A stretch of DNA of 13,768 bases, from NCBI GenBank assembly GCA_016280345.1, contig JAEEGN010000306.1, positions 1 through 13,768 of the forward strand, written 5' to 3'. The notes below the pieces were generated by a model that was not told the DNA's origin, made no database searches, and saw nothing but the letters and a program-made list of their open reading frames with translations. The position numbers were made by a program, and so were the translations under genes. This document shows positions 1 to 7,210 of the stretch, piece by piece (within the stretch, counting starts at the first letter, position 1; the number at the start of each line of letters is the position of its first letter). This DNA comes from Selenomonadaceae bacterium. GTDB taxonomy: Bacteria > Bacillota > Negativicutes > Selenomonadales > Selenomonadaceae.

Positions 1-1
1 A

Positions 2-223
2 CCTGGACAGCTACCAAGAGCACTGCCGGATCATGGTATAATTATAAATCCCACCTTAGAGAGTGCGTTTCAAACATTATACAGTTATACCAGTGGTGCG
101 AAAGGAATCCGTCATGCAGGTGATATTGGCGGCCCTTCGTCAACATTTGAAGAAGCAAAACTCATGCTTGTTTCATGTAGCGCGTTTATTAACTATTTGA
201 TGGGTGTGAGTGCCAAGTTATAG
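2..223 (+). CDS. C-terminal end of an AbiJ/HEPN-like abortive-infection protein (partial)
   Basis: Frame 2 is open from the window edge to the TAG at 221-223 (73 codons); the start lies outside. The visible residues include FQTLYSYTSGAKGIRHA and, near the end, EEAKLMLVSCSAFINYL. From memory of the families, a tyrosine-rich helix, a G-[IV]-RHA motif and a terminal 'AK-x-MLV-x-CSAFINYL' helix are typical of the C-terminal domain of AbiJ-like / HEPN-type abortive infection proteins, which act as RNases or cell-suicide effectors during phage attack. The coding DNA is AT-rich like the next two genes and unlike hsdR. It ends 33 bases before the toxin start and points the same way, so the three genes could be one operon. 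Only the C-terminal tail is seen, so the family call is moderate and no catalytic R-x4-6-H motif can be checked. Confidence 0.6.
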   Translation, partial: PGQLPRALPDHGIIINPTLESAFQTLYSYTSGAKGIRHAGDIGGPSSTFEEAKLMLVSCSAFINYLMGVSAKL

Positions 224-242
224 GTGAGGAAATAACTATTTT

Positions 243-252
243 GAGAGGTGAT
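243..252 (+). promoter_or_regulatory. Ribosome binding site that sets the toxin start at TTG 257
   Basis: GAGAGGTGAT at 243-252 is close to a full complement of the 16S rRNA 3' end (AGGAGGTGAT). It lies 4-6 bases before TTG 257, which is normal spacing. The alternative in-frame GTG at 248 is inside this Shine-Dalgarno sequence and so cannot be the start it serves. Confidence 0.6.
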
Positions 253-256
253 AATA

Positions 257-703
257 TTGCGTATATATTTGGATTCGTGCTGTTTCAATCGCCCTTATGA
301 CAACCAAAGCAATCAACGCGTATCTATGGAAACAAAAGCTATTCAACTGATACAAAATGAAATCAGAACCGGAAACATTGAACTGGCCACCTCATACATA
401 TTAAGATTTGAGAATGATAAAAGCCCCTTCCTTGTCAAAAAAATCTTTATAGAAGACTTTATACAAAAATATTCTTCTGTATATGTAGCGAGCGACAGGG
501 AAGCCGACATGATATCTATCGCAAAGGACATTATAGATACCGGCGTTAAGCAGTATGACGCTTATCATGTTGCTTGTGCAATTCTTGCGAAATGTGACTA
601 TTTTTTATCCACGGATAAGAGGCTGCTCAAGTACAAGACCAATGATATAAAATTATTGAATCCCGTCGATTTCCTTGATGTATATGGAGGGAGAAAAGAA
701 TGA
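257..703 (+). CDS. PIN-domain ribonuclease, toxin of a type II toxin-antitoxin pair
   Basis: With the TTG 257 start the product is 148 aa and begins MRIYLDSCCFNRPYD, the usual beginning of this PIN subfamily. PIN domains are metal-dependent RNases that cut RNA using a cluster of acidic residues. Candidate catalytic residues visible are D6 (strand 1, IYLDS), E52 (SYILRFE), D101 (QYDAYHVA) and D120 (FLSTD, the T-x-D motif). All four are present and the length is normal, so the toxin looks intact. The stop overlaps the start of the next gene (ATGA at 700-703), the classic coupling for a toxin-antitoxin pair, here with the toxin first. The gene is AT-rich and sits between an abortive-infection gene and hsdR. 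A GTG start at 248 would add three residues but overlaps the ribosome binding site. RNase activity is inferred from the family. Confidence 0.8.
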   Translation: MRIYLDSCCFNRPYDNQSNQRVSMETKAIQLIQNEIRTGNIELATSYILRFENDKSPFLVKKIFIEDFIQKYSSVYVASDREADMISIAKDIIDTGVKQYDAYHVACAILAKCDYFLSTDKRLLKYKTNDIKLLNPVDFLDVYGGRKE

Positions 704-927
704 TTACAAATATGGAATATGTTATGAACCGCGGGATGGACTGCCTGATAAAAGAACTGGGACCGATAGATACAGCAGAATTTATCGTTGCCATTAAAGC
801 CGATAATTTCGATTATGCAGAATGGCGCAAGAATTTGTTTGACAATATAACAGATGAAGAATATCTAAAAGAAGCCGCTGAATTTGAAAAAAATCATCCC
901 TTCACGGGAAAGGCTGTACGCATTTAA
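700..927 (+). CDS. Small acidic protein, probable antitoxin of the PIN toxin
   Basis: A 75-aa protein translated from ATG 700, which overlaps the toxin stop by four bases. GGAGGGAG at 686-693 is a good ribosome binding site. The sequence contains MNRGMDCLIKELGPIDTAEFI, then NFDYAEWRKNLFD and a Glu-rich C-terminal helix. I recognise the pattern 'GM-x-CL-x-x-LG-x-[IV]-x-x-E-x-FI ... FDYTEW' from small proteins encoded next to PIN toxins in Firmicutes. It has no obvious ribbon-helix-helix or AbrB fold by eye, so how it binds DNA or the toxin is not visible. A second in-frame ATG at 712 is possible but has no better ribosome binding site. Inferred role: neutralises the PIN RNase and may repress the operon. 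Confidence 0.65.
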   Translation: MITNMEYVMNRGMDCLIKELGPIDTAEFIVAIKADNFDYAEWRKNLFDNITDEEYLKEAAEFEKNHPFTGKAVRI

Positions 928-947
928 GTAGACCAAGGGGGAAAATC

Positions 948-3900
948 ATGTCCACAACCTACACCGAGGCCGATTATGAAAACTCTATTATCGAGCTTTT
1001 TGAAGGCATGGGCTATACCCATGTCTACGGCCCGGACGTGGAGCGCGACTTTCGCAGCCCGCTCTATGACGCGGTGCTGGAGGACTCCCTTGTCCGCCTG
1101 AATCCTTCCCTTCCGTCGGACGCCATCGCCGACGCCCTTTCCAAGCTGCGGAATTTTGAGAACGGCGAGCTTGCCCAGCGCAACGAGGTCTTCATGGACT
1201 ATCTGCAAAGCGGCGTGCCCGTGAGCTATTCCGTCAAAGGCGAGTCGCGCTCCGCCATCTGCTATCTCGCGGATTACGACGAGCCGGATAACAATTCCTT
1301 CAGCGTCGCCAATCAGTGGACGGTCATCGAGAACAGTACGAAGCGGCCTGACGTGGTGCTGTTTCTGAACGGTTTACCCGTCGTCGTCATCGAGCTGAAG
1401 TCCCCGTCACGGGAGGAGACGGACGCCAGCGAGGCGTTCCTTCAGCTTCGGAACTATATGCAGGAAATCCCGTCCCTGTTTATCTACAACGCGATCTGCG
1501 TGATGAGCGACTTGATGACCTCGAAGGCCGGAACCATCACTTCCGGCGAGGACCGCTTCATGGAATGGAAGACGAAGGACGGTAGCTATGAGAACACGCA
1601 GTACGCGCAGTTTGACACGTTCTTCGAGGGGCTGTTTGCGCGGGCGCGGCTGCTCGATATTTTGAAAAACTTCATCTGCTTTTCCAACGAGGGACTACAA
1701 CCGGTCAAGATACTGGCGGGTTACCATCAGTATTTTGCCGTCCGGAAAGCCGTCGCCTCGACGACGCACGCTGCTACGACCGACGGGAAGGGCGGCGTGT
1801 TTTGGCATACGCAGGGCAGCGGCAAGTCGCTGTCGATGGTGTTCTACGCCCATCTGCTCCAATCGGCGCTGGAAAGTCCGACCATTGTGGTATTGACGGA
1901 CCGGAATGACCTCGATGATCAGCTATACGGACAGTTTGCGAAATGCAAGGATTTTCTGCGGCAGGATCCGATACAGGCCGAGAGCCGCGAGCATCTGAAA
2001 AAGCTGTTGGCGGGGCGCAAGGCCAACGGCATCATTTTCACCACGATGCAGAAGTTTGAGGAGTCTGACGAGCCGCTGTCCGACCGGCGCAATATCGTCG
2101 TGATGGCGGACGAGGCGCACCGCGGGCAGTACGGGTTGACGGAGAAAATCATAATGACCCGGAGCGCCACGGGGGAGGAAGTGGCGAAGCGCGTCGTGGG
2201 CACGGCCCGCGTCATCCGGAACAGCCTGCCGAACGCCACCTATATCGGCTTCACGGGGACGCCGGTTTCCGCGAAGGATCGGGACACCCGCGAAGTATTC
2301 GGCGACTATATCGACATTTACGACATGACGCAGGCGGTGGAGGACGGCGCGACGCGTCCGGTGTACTACGAGAGCCGCGTCATCAAGCTGAAGCTCGACG
2401 AAACGACGCTGAAGCTGATTGACGCCGAATATGACCTGATGGCGCAAAACGCCGATCCGGAAACCATCGAAAGAAGCAAGCGCGAGCTCGGGAAGATAGA
2501 GGCGGTGCTGGGGAACGACAAGACGATCGATTCCCTCGTCACGGATATTCTCGACCACTACGAGAACTACCGTGCCAATCTCCTGACGGGCAAGGCGATG
2601 ATCGTGGCCTATTCCCGCGCGATTGCCATGAAGATTTACCGCCGCATTTTAGAGCTTCGTCCCGATTGGACGGAAAAAGCCGCCGTGGTGATGACCGAGA
2701 GCAACAAAGATCCGGAGGACTGGCGCAAAATCATCGGCAACAAGCGTCGCCGCGACGAACTCGCCAAGGTGTTCAAGGACAACGGCAGCCCGCTGAAAAT
2801 CGCGATTGTCGTGGATATGTGGCTGACGGGCTTCGACGTGCCGTCGCTGGCGACCATGTACGTTTACAAGCCCATGAGCGGGCACAACCTGATGCAGGCC
2901 ATCGCCCGCGTGAACCGCGTTTACGGCGACAAGGAGGGCGGCCTCGTCGTGGACTATGTGGGTATCGCCTCGGCGCTGAAACAGGCGATGAACGACTACA
3001 CGGTCCGCGATAAGAAGAACTACGGAGATACGGACATCGCCAAGGTTGCCTATCCGAAGTTTCTCGAAAAGCTGTCGGTATGCCGCGATTGTTTCCACGG
3101 CTATGATTATACGAAATTTGCCGCGGGGAGCGATCTGGAACGGGCCAAGACCATCACCGGGGCGGTCAATTTCATCGTCGCCCGTGAGAAGGAAAAGGAG
3201 AAGGAAACCTTCGTCAGGGAGTCGCTGTTGCTCCGTCAGGCGTTGTCCCTCTGCTCGTCGCTGGCGCCGGAGAATTTGCGCTTCGAGGCGGCGTTTTTCG
3301 AGGCGGTGCGCGTTCTCGTGTTGCGGCTTACGCATCAGGGGACAGAAAACAGGATTTCCCTGACGGAAATGAATCAGCGCATCAACGAGCTTTTGAAGCA
3401 GAGCATCAGGAGCGACGGCGTCATCAACCTCTTTTCCGACGTGAAAGCGGGCTTTTCCCTGTTCGACCCGAAGTTCCTGGAGGAAGTCTCCCGGATGAAG
3501 GAAAAGAACCTCGCCGTGGAACTCCTGAAAAGACTCATCGCCGAGCAGGTGCAGGTATATCGGCGCACGAACGTCGTGAAGTCGGAGAAGTTCAGCGAGA
3601 TCATCCAGCGGGTGATGAATGCCTATTTGAACGGGATGCTGACGAACGAGCAGGTCATTGAGGAACTGTTGAATCTCGCCCGGCAGATTTCCGACGCGCA
3701 GAAGGACGGGGAAAAGCTGGGGCTGAACGCCGACGAGCTGGCCTTTTACGACGCGTTGACGAAGCCCACCGCCATCAAGGACTTTTACGAGAACGAGGAA
3801 CTGATCGCCATCACGAAGGAACTGACGGAAACGCTGCGCCGGAACCGCACCATCGATTGGCAGGAACGGTCGAGTGCCCGGGCGAAGATGCGGATGCTGA

Positions 3901-4079
3901 TCAAGAAACTGCTGAAAAAGCACCGCTATCCGCCCGAGGGCATGGAGGACGCGGTGCAGACGGTAATGACGCAATGCGAGTTATGGACGGACAATCAGGA
4001 CATGGCGCTGCGCGCTATGCCGTATGAAGTGGAATATGACGTGACGTACGCGGCGGACAAGGACGCGCCATACGGTTGA
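948..4079 (+). CDS. hsdR: Type I restriction enzyme endonuclease/translocase subunit R
   Basis: This 1043-aa protein has the usual HsdR length and domain order. An N-terminal PD-(D/E)xK nuclease is visible as P134-D135 followed by E149-x-K151. A YHQYFAV motif at 259-265 precedes the helicase. SF2 motor motifs are Walker A TQGSGKS (288-294), DEAH (388-391), TGTP (436-439) and QAIARVNR (650-657, motif VI). A long helical C-terminal region, which in this family docks on HsdM, follows. HsdR pulls DNA through the HsdM2-HsdS complex using ATP and cuts unmodified DNA at a distance. ATG 948 has AAGGGGGA at 935-942. It starts 20 bases after the antitoxin stop, so read-through transcription is likely. 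hsdM and hsdS are not in the window; two small AT-rich genes sit where they might be expected. No frameshift or missing motif is seen. Confidence 0.95.
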   Translation: MSTTYTEADYENSIIELFEGMGYTHVYGPDVERDFRSPLYDAVLEDSLVRLNPSLPSDAIADALSKLRNFENGELAQRNEVFMDYLQSGVPVSYSVKGESRSAICYLADYDEPDNNSFSVANQWTVIENSTKRPDVVLFLNGLPVVVIELKSPSREETDASEAFLQLRNYMQEIPSLFIYNAICVMSDLMTSKAGTITSGEDRFMEWKTKDGSYENTQYAQFDTFFEGLFARARLLDILKNFICFSNEGLQPVKILAGYHQYFAVRKAVASTTHAATTDGKGGVFWHTQGSGKSLSMVFYAHLLQSALESPTIVVLTDRNDLDDQLYGQFAKCKDFLRQDPIQAESREHLKKLLAGRKANGIIFTTMQKFEESDEPLSDRRNIVVMADEAHRGQYGLTEKIIMTRSATGEEVAKRVVGTARVIRNSLPNATYIGFTGTPVSAKDRDTREVFGDYIDIYDMTQAVEDGATRPVYYESRVIKLKLDETTLKLIDAEYDLMAQNADPETIERSKRELGKIEAVLGNDKTIDSLVTDILDHYENYRANLLTGKAMIVAYSRAIAMKIYRRILELRPDWTEKAAVVMTESNKDPEDWRKIIGNKRRRDELAKVFKDNGSPLKIAIVVDMWLTGFDVPSLATMYVYKPMSGHNLMQAIARVNRVYGDKEGGLVVDYVGIASALKQAMNDYTVRDKKNYGDTDIAKVAYPKFLEKLSVCRDCFHGYDYTKFAAGSDLERAKTITGAVNFIVAREKEKEKETFVRESLLLRQALSLCSSLAPENLRFEAAFFEAVRVLVLRLTHQGTENRISLTEMNQRINELLKQSIRSDGVINLFSDVKAGFSLFDPKFLEEVSRMKEKNLAVELLKRLIAEQVQVYRRTNVVKSEKFSEIIQRVMNAYLNGMLTNEQVIEELLNLARQISDAQKDGEKLGLNADELAFYDALTKPTAIKDFYENEELIAITKELTETLRRNRTIDWQERSSARAKMRMLIKKLLKKHRYPPEGMEDAVQTVMTQCELWTDNQDMALRAMPYEVEYDVTYAADKDAPYG

Positions 4080-4121
4080 AGGCCGCTGCTTGACTAGAAT
4101 ATTCCAATACGGTTGCGTTTC

Positions 4122-4226
4122 AATCATTTTCGGATGGGGATGACCGATGAACCTCAAATCGGAGTTGCTGGGCGCGGCGCTGGCGGCGTTACTGGTGCTG
4201 CCGCTGACGGTTGCGGTGACGGCGCG
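4122..4226 (+). repeat. Copy 1 of a duplicated lipoprotein 5' region
   Basis: From AATCATTTTCGG through the ribosome binding site, the ATGAACCTCAAATCG start and the signal peptide codons to GACGGCGCG, this stretch is nearly the same as 4297-4417. The offset is 175 bases. It differs at scattered third positions, in the Shine-Dalgarno (GGATGGGGA against GGGAGGGGA) and by one missing C at the lipobox. Confidence 0.8.
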
Positions 4227-4286
4227 ATCTGCACGGACCGTTTGGTGCCGCGGAAGAGGCTTCGGCTCTCCATGCCGGCGGATTGA
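4147..4286 (+). pseudogene. Frameshifted remnant of a lipoprotein gene (signal peptide only)
   Basis: The reading starts MNLKSELLGAALAALLVLPLT, almost identical to the signal peptide of the intact lipoprotein at 4322. At the lipobox the remnant reads CTGACGGTTGCGG where the intact gene reads CTGACCGGTTGCGG. Replacing the single missing C restores L-T-G-C-G and a short frame ending at TGA 4284-4286. As it stands, the frame loses the lipobox cysteine and runs on to 4404 out of frame across the next gene's start, with an Arg/Gly/Ala-rich tail that looks non-coding. After about 23 codons the similarity to the intact gene ends, so the body of the gene is gone or was never there. I read it as a decayed paralogue left by duplication or recombination. 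A functional small membrane peptide is possible but unsupported. Confidence 0.6.
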
Positions 4287-4296
4287 TATGCACAAA

Positions 4297-4417
4297 AATC
4301 ATTTTCGGGAGGGGATGACCGATGAATCTCAAATCGAAACTCCTGCACGCGGCGCTGGCGGCGCTGCTGGTGCTGTCGCTGACCGGTTGCGGCGGCGGTG
4401 GTGACGGGGGCGGCGCG
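4297..4417 (+). repeat. Copy 2 of the duplicated lipoprotein 5' region
   Basis: This intact copy carries GGGAGGGGAT as ribosome binding site, ATG 4322, the signal peptide and the LTGC lipobox, and continues into a longer glycine linker than copy 1. It is the start of the live lipoprotein gene. Confidence 0.8.
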
Positions 4418-6058
4418 AAGCCGGCCGGGGGTGGCGCCGCCGGGAAGTCGTCGGTGCAGGCGTCGCGTGGAATACCGGACAAGGAGCCGGTGGACGCGGC
4501 CTGGCAGGAAGCGCTGAAGCGGAACGGCACCTTCTCCGAGGCCTTCCTGCGGCTCGGCGACATCATGCAAAGCGGCCAGCCGGACCACGCCGACGACGTG
4601 AAACTGCCGAAGGAACTGCGGCACGCCAGCTATGACAATATGTACCACAACAAGAAATACCATTTCCGCGACAAGGACATGCAGAGCGCGAAAAATCCCA
4701 TAGACATGAAAAAAGTCGCGGGGCGCTACGTGCAGGTGCAGGAGTACGTCTTCCCCGGCCAGGGCATGCTGATCGGCCACGTCGCCAACGGCTACCATCT
4801 GGTGCTGAACGCTGACGGCACCGGCACCTTTGACAAGTACGGCGCCGTGGACGGCGACAACTACGTCAAGCCCGTCAAATGGAACGACCGGACCATCACC
4901 CTGTCCTTCCCGGATGAGACCTCGGGTCACTACAGCCTCGAAGGCAACCGCCTGATTTACTGCCAGCAGTTACGGGGCAACATGGAAGAAGTTTACGTTT
5001 TTGAGCGCGAAAGCGACTTCATGGCGAAACTGCCCCTGTCCCCCGGCATGGTGCTCCAGCTCGGCGGCTCGCTCAGTGATACCGCCTTCTCCTCCAACGC
5101 CATCATCGACGGCCCCGACCTCGGCAAAGACCTGCCGGGGCGGATCTATCGCCTGAAGCAATGGAGCGAGAACGGCAAAGTCACGAAAGCCGACGCCAAA
5201 GACCCGACGACGAACCCCGCCGATCACTTCATCGTGCTGGTGCCGACGGGGGAGCGCGGCGGCTACGGCTACGTGAGGAGCGGCGACACCGAGGACAAAT
5301 GGTTCTTCCCGTTGGGGGACGACGACCAGTTCCGCAAGCAGAAAAAGGATGTCTCCTTCGCCTTCCTGCACGATATGTTCTTCTACTGGGATGCGCGGGA
5401 CGGCCTGACCGAATACTGGCTCATCGAACGTCCCGGCTACGGCACCGAGATCAAATACGGCCGCATCGAAGTCAGCGGTAAGACGGTGAAATGGTATCCG
5501 CGCTGGTACGGCGGCATCCGGACCGGCCTCTGCCTCGAGTACGAACTGGCCGAAAACGAGAACCCGCCCCGAAGCCATATCGCCGTCGGCCCCGCGAACA
5601 GCCGCAGGAGCTTCGGGATTCCCGACGGACCGCGCACGAAAGCGGGCTTCTGGCGTCTTGACCGCATCCAGGGCTACCGGGACTTCCTGAAGAAACCGAT
5701 GACGAAAGAGGAACGGGAGAAAGCGCCCAACGGTCTGGCGGAAGCCGCCAGCGCCGAGGAACTGCAACGGATCATCGACGAGCGATTCACCTACGGCGAG
5801 GACGCCCGCAAGTACGGCGCCGACCTTTGGTACGTGCTGGAGCCGGACGGCACCGGCTACATGCGCGTATGGGACAAGTATTTCAATCTTGTCTGGAACG
5901 ACGGCGAGATCTATTACTATGACGTGTCGGGCCGCCATCTGCTGTCCATCGCCGTCGGTTCCTTCTACTTCGACCGCGGCGGCGCCGCCCTCGTCCGCCT
6001 GTTCAAGGACGAGCTGAATCCCGTTCCGCCAAGACCGGCGGAACTGGGTGGGAAATAA
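4322..6058 (+). CDS. Large lipoprotein of unknown function with repeated beta-sheet modules
   Basis: A 578-aa protein with a type II signal peptide: charged N-terminus (NLKSK), hydrophobic core and lipobox LTGC with the lipidated cysteine at C23. A Gly/Ala/Lys linker follows to about residue 43. Residues about 132-228 form a beta-rich module: a YHLVLNADGTGTF strand-turn, then W-N-D-R-TITL, H-YSLEGNRLIY and a closing VYVFER strand. A second module near the C-terminus (about 497-568) repeats the pattern: WYVLEPDGTGYM, LVWNDGEIYYY and ALVRLFKDEL. This 'L-x-x-DGTG ... W ... I-x-[FY] ... G-x-x-L' layout recalls lipocalin-like or small barrel folds in Firmicute lipoproteins, but I cannot name the family. 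The region between is rich in Tyr, Trp and charged residues. GGGAGGGGAT precedes ATG 4322. The 5' end duplicates the remnant just upstream. Probably membrane-anchored and facing the periplasm or cell surface. Confidence 0.8.
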   Translation: MNLKSKLLHAALAALLVLSLTGCGGGGDGGGAKPAGGGAAGKSSVQASRGIPDKEPVDAAWQEALKRNGTFSEAFLRLGDIMQSGQPDHADDVKLPKELRHASYDNMYHNKKYHFRDKDMQSAKNPIDMKKVAGRYVQVQEYVFPGQGMLIGHVANGYHLVLNADGTGTFDKYGAVDGDNYVKPVKWNDRTITLSFPDETSGHYSLEGNRLIYCQQLRGNMEEVYVFERESDFMAKLPLSPGMVLQLGGSLSDTAFSSNAIIDGPDLGKDLPGRIYRLKQWSENGKVTKADAKDPTTNPADHFIVLVPTGERGGYGYVRSGDTEDKWFFPLGDDDQFRKQKKDVSFAFLHDMFFYWDARDGLTEYWLIERPGYGTEIKYGRIEVSGKTVKWYPRWYGGIRTGLCLEYELAENENPPRSHIAVGPANSRRSFGIPDGPRTKAGFWRLDRIQGYRDFLKKPMTKEEREKAPNGLAEAASAEELQRIIDERFTYGEDARKYGADLWYVLEPDGTGYMRVWDKYFNLVWNDGEIYYYDVSGRHLLSIAVGSFYFDRGGAALVRLFKDELNPVPPRPAELGGK

Positions 6059-6181
6059 GGAATCCTGCGCCCCCGTCAGCTTCGCTGCCACCTCCCGGAA
6101 AAAGTTCCCGGCCTCCCGGCCGGAGGGAGGCGGCCTGCCGAAGACGTGCCGGAGGGCGTTTTCCCGAAAGGAGCGTACACG

Positions 6182-7075
6182 TTGCCAAAATACCTTTCCG
6201 CGCTGTTTGCCCTGCTGCTTTGGGCGACGGTCTCCGTCACCCTCGCGGCGCCGCTTCCCGTCGGCGAATCCGTCTATGAGATGGCGGAGCCGACCGGGGC
6301 CACGGCGGCGCCGATCTCCGTCTATTGCTACCGCGCGGCGGGCTGGACGCCGGGGCGGCCCATCGTGGTCGTGTTCCACGGCATGAAACGCAACGCCGAA
6401 GACTACCGCGCCGGCTGGGAGGACTTCGCCGACGCCGACGGGCTCCTGATCGTCTGCCCCGAATTCACCGACGAGAAATATCCGGGCGCGCGGTACTACA
6501 ACACGGGCAACATCATGGACAAGACGAACGGCAAGGGCCAATGGCAGCCGAAAGACGAGTGGGTGTTCCCCGTCGTCGATCGCGTGATCCACGACGTAAA
6601 GGCGCGCCAGGACGCGGCGAGCAGCCCCGTCGTCGTCTTCGGCCACTCCGCCGGAGCCCAGATGGTGCACCGCTACGCATTGTTCGGCGGGCCCTCCGAA
6701 GCGGACCTCATCATACCCGCCAACGCGGGCTGGTACACGATGCCGAACCCGAACACGCCGTTCCCTTACGGCCTGAAAGGCGTTCCCCTCTCCGAGGCGG
6801 AGCGGGCGGCGGCCTTCGCCAAGCCCGTCGTCATCCTGCTGGGCGAGGAAGACACCCGGCGCACGGACAACCTCCGCCAGACGCCGGAGGCCGACGCGCA
6901 GGGCGGGAACCGCTTCGAGCGCGGCCAGCATTTCTACTACAAGGCGCGAAGCGAAGCCGCGAGAATCGACGCCCCGTTTCACTGGCGCCTGATCACCGTC
7001 CCCGGCGTCGGCCACAGCGGCTCCGCCATGGCCAAAGCCGCGCTGGCGGTCATCGAGCAGACGCTTCTGCCATAG
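6182..7075 (+). CDS. Secreted alpha/beta-hydrolase (esterase-like)
   Basis: AAAGGAG at 6167-6173 lies eight bases before TTG 6182, giving a 297-aa protein. A signal peptide (MPKYLSALFALLLWATVSVT, cleavage likely after LA/LAA near residue 22-23) is then correctly N-terminal. An upstream in-frame GTG at 6146 would put 12 extra residues in front of it. The hydrolase core is clear: oxyanion strand VVVFHGM (H66-G67), nucleophile elbow GHSAG with S156, likely acid D224 in LLGEEDT, and catalytic H278 in VPGVGHSG. The layout resembles PHB-depolymerase/feruloyl-esterase-like hydrolases, but substrate cannot be read. It follows the lipoprotein by 123 bases without a strong terminator, so the two may be co-transcribed. 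Expected to act outside the cytoplasmic membrane. Confidence 0.8.
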   Translation: MPKYLSALFALLLWATVSVTLAAPLPVGESVYEMAEPTGATAAPISVYCYRAAGWTPGRPIVVVFHGMKRNAEDYRAGWEDFADADGLLIVCPEFTDEKYPGARYYNTGNIMDKTNGKGQWQPKDEWVFPVVDRVIHDVKARQDAASSPVVVFGHSAGAQMVHRYALFGGPSEADLIIPANAGWYTMPNPNTPFPYGLKGVPLSEAERAAAFAKPVVILLGEEDTRRTDNLRQTPEADAQGGNRFERGQHFYYKARSEAARIDAPFHWRLITVPGVGHSGSAMAKAALAVIEQTLLP

Positions 7076-7076
7076 C

Positions 7077-7112
7077 CGGGGCATCCTCGGGCAATCCTGC
7101 ATTTATGCCCCG
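7077..7112 (+). terminator. Possible weak terminator hairpin after the hydrolase
   Basis: CGGGGCAT (7077-7084) pairs perfectly with ATGCCCCG (7105-7112) over a 20-base loop, starting just after the TAG at 7073-7075. There is no clean T-run after it, so intrinsic termination is uncertain. Confidence 0.3.
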
Positions 7113-7116
7113 TCTA

Positions 7117-7145
7117 TTGTTCCGCGGGAAAAATCGTGCTATCAT
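7117..7145 (+). promoter_or_regulatory. Sigma-70-type promoter of the porin gene
   Basis: TTGTTC (7117-7122) and TATCAT (7140-7145) are separated by exactly 17 bases. Transcription would start near 7152, giving a leader of about 60 bases before GGGAGG (7197-7202) and ATG 7211. Confidence 0.65.
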
Positions 7146-7210
7146 AGAAACCGTCGGGAAACGCGGCGCGCCGGCATCGACAAAAGCAAGCAGTTTGGGA
7201 GGCATATCGA

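Noticed and set aside
2649..3974. 441-codon open frame on the minus strand
   Set aside because: Opposite the C-terminal half of hsdR, which is clearly coding on the plus strand.
4147..4404. 85-codon frame as a functional small membrane peptide or toxin
   Set aside because: Its N-terminus is a copy of the neighbouring signal peptide and its tail is the neighbouring gene read out of frame; a frameshifted remnant explains it better.
6111..6131. GCCTCCC/GGGAGGC hairpin between lipoprotein and hydrolase as a terminator
   Set aside because: The stem is real but no T-run follows, so it is not called a terminator; it might only slow read-through.
4970..7102. 710-codon open frame on the minus strand
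   Set aside because: Covers the lipoprotein and hydrolase genes on the opposite strand; these have signal peptides, ribosome binding sites and catalytic motifs, while the reverse reading is Arg/Val/Ala-rich without motifs.
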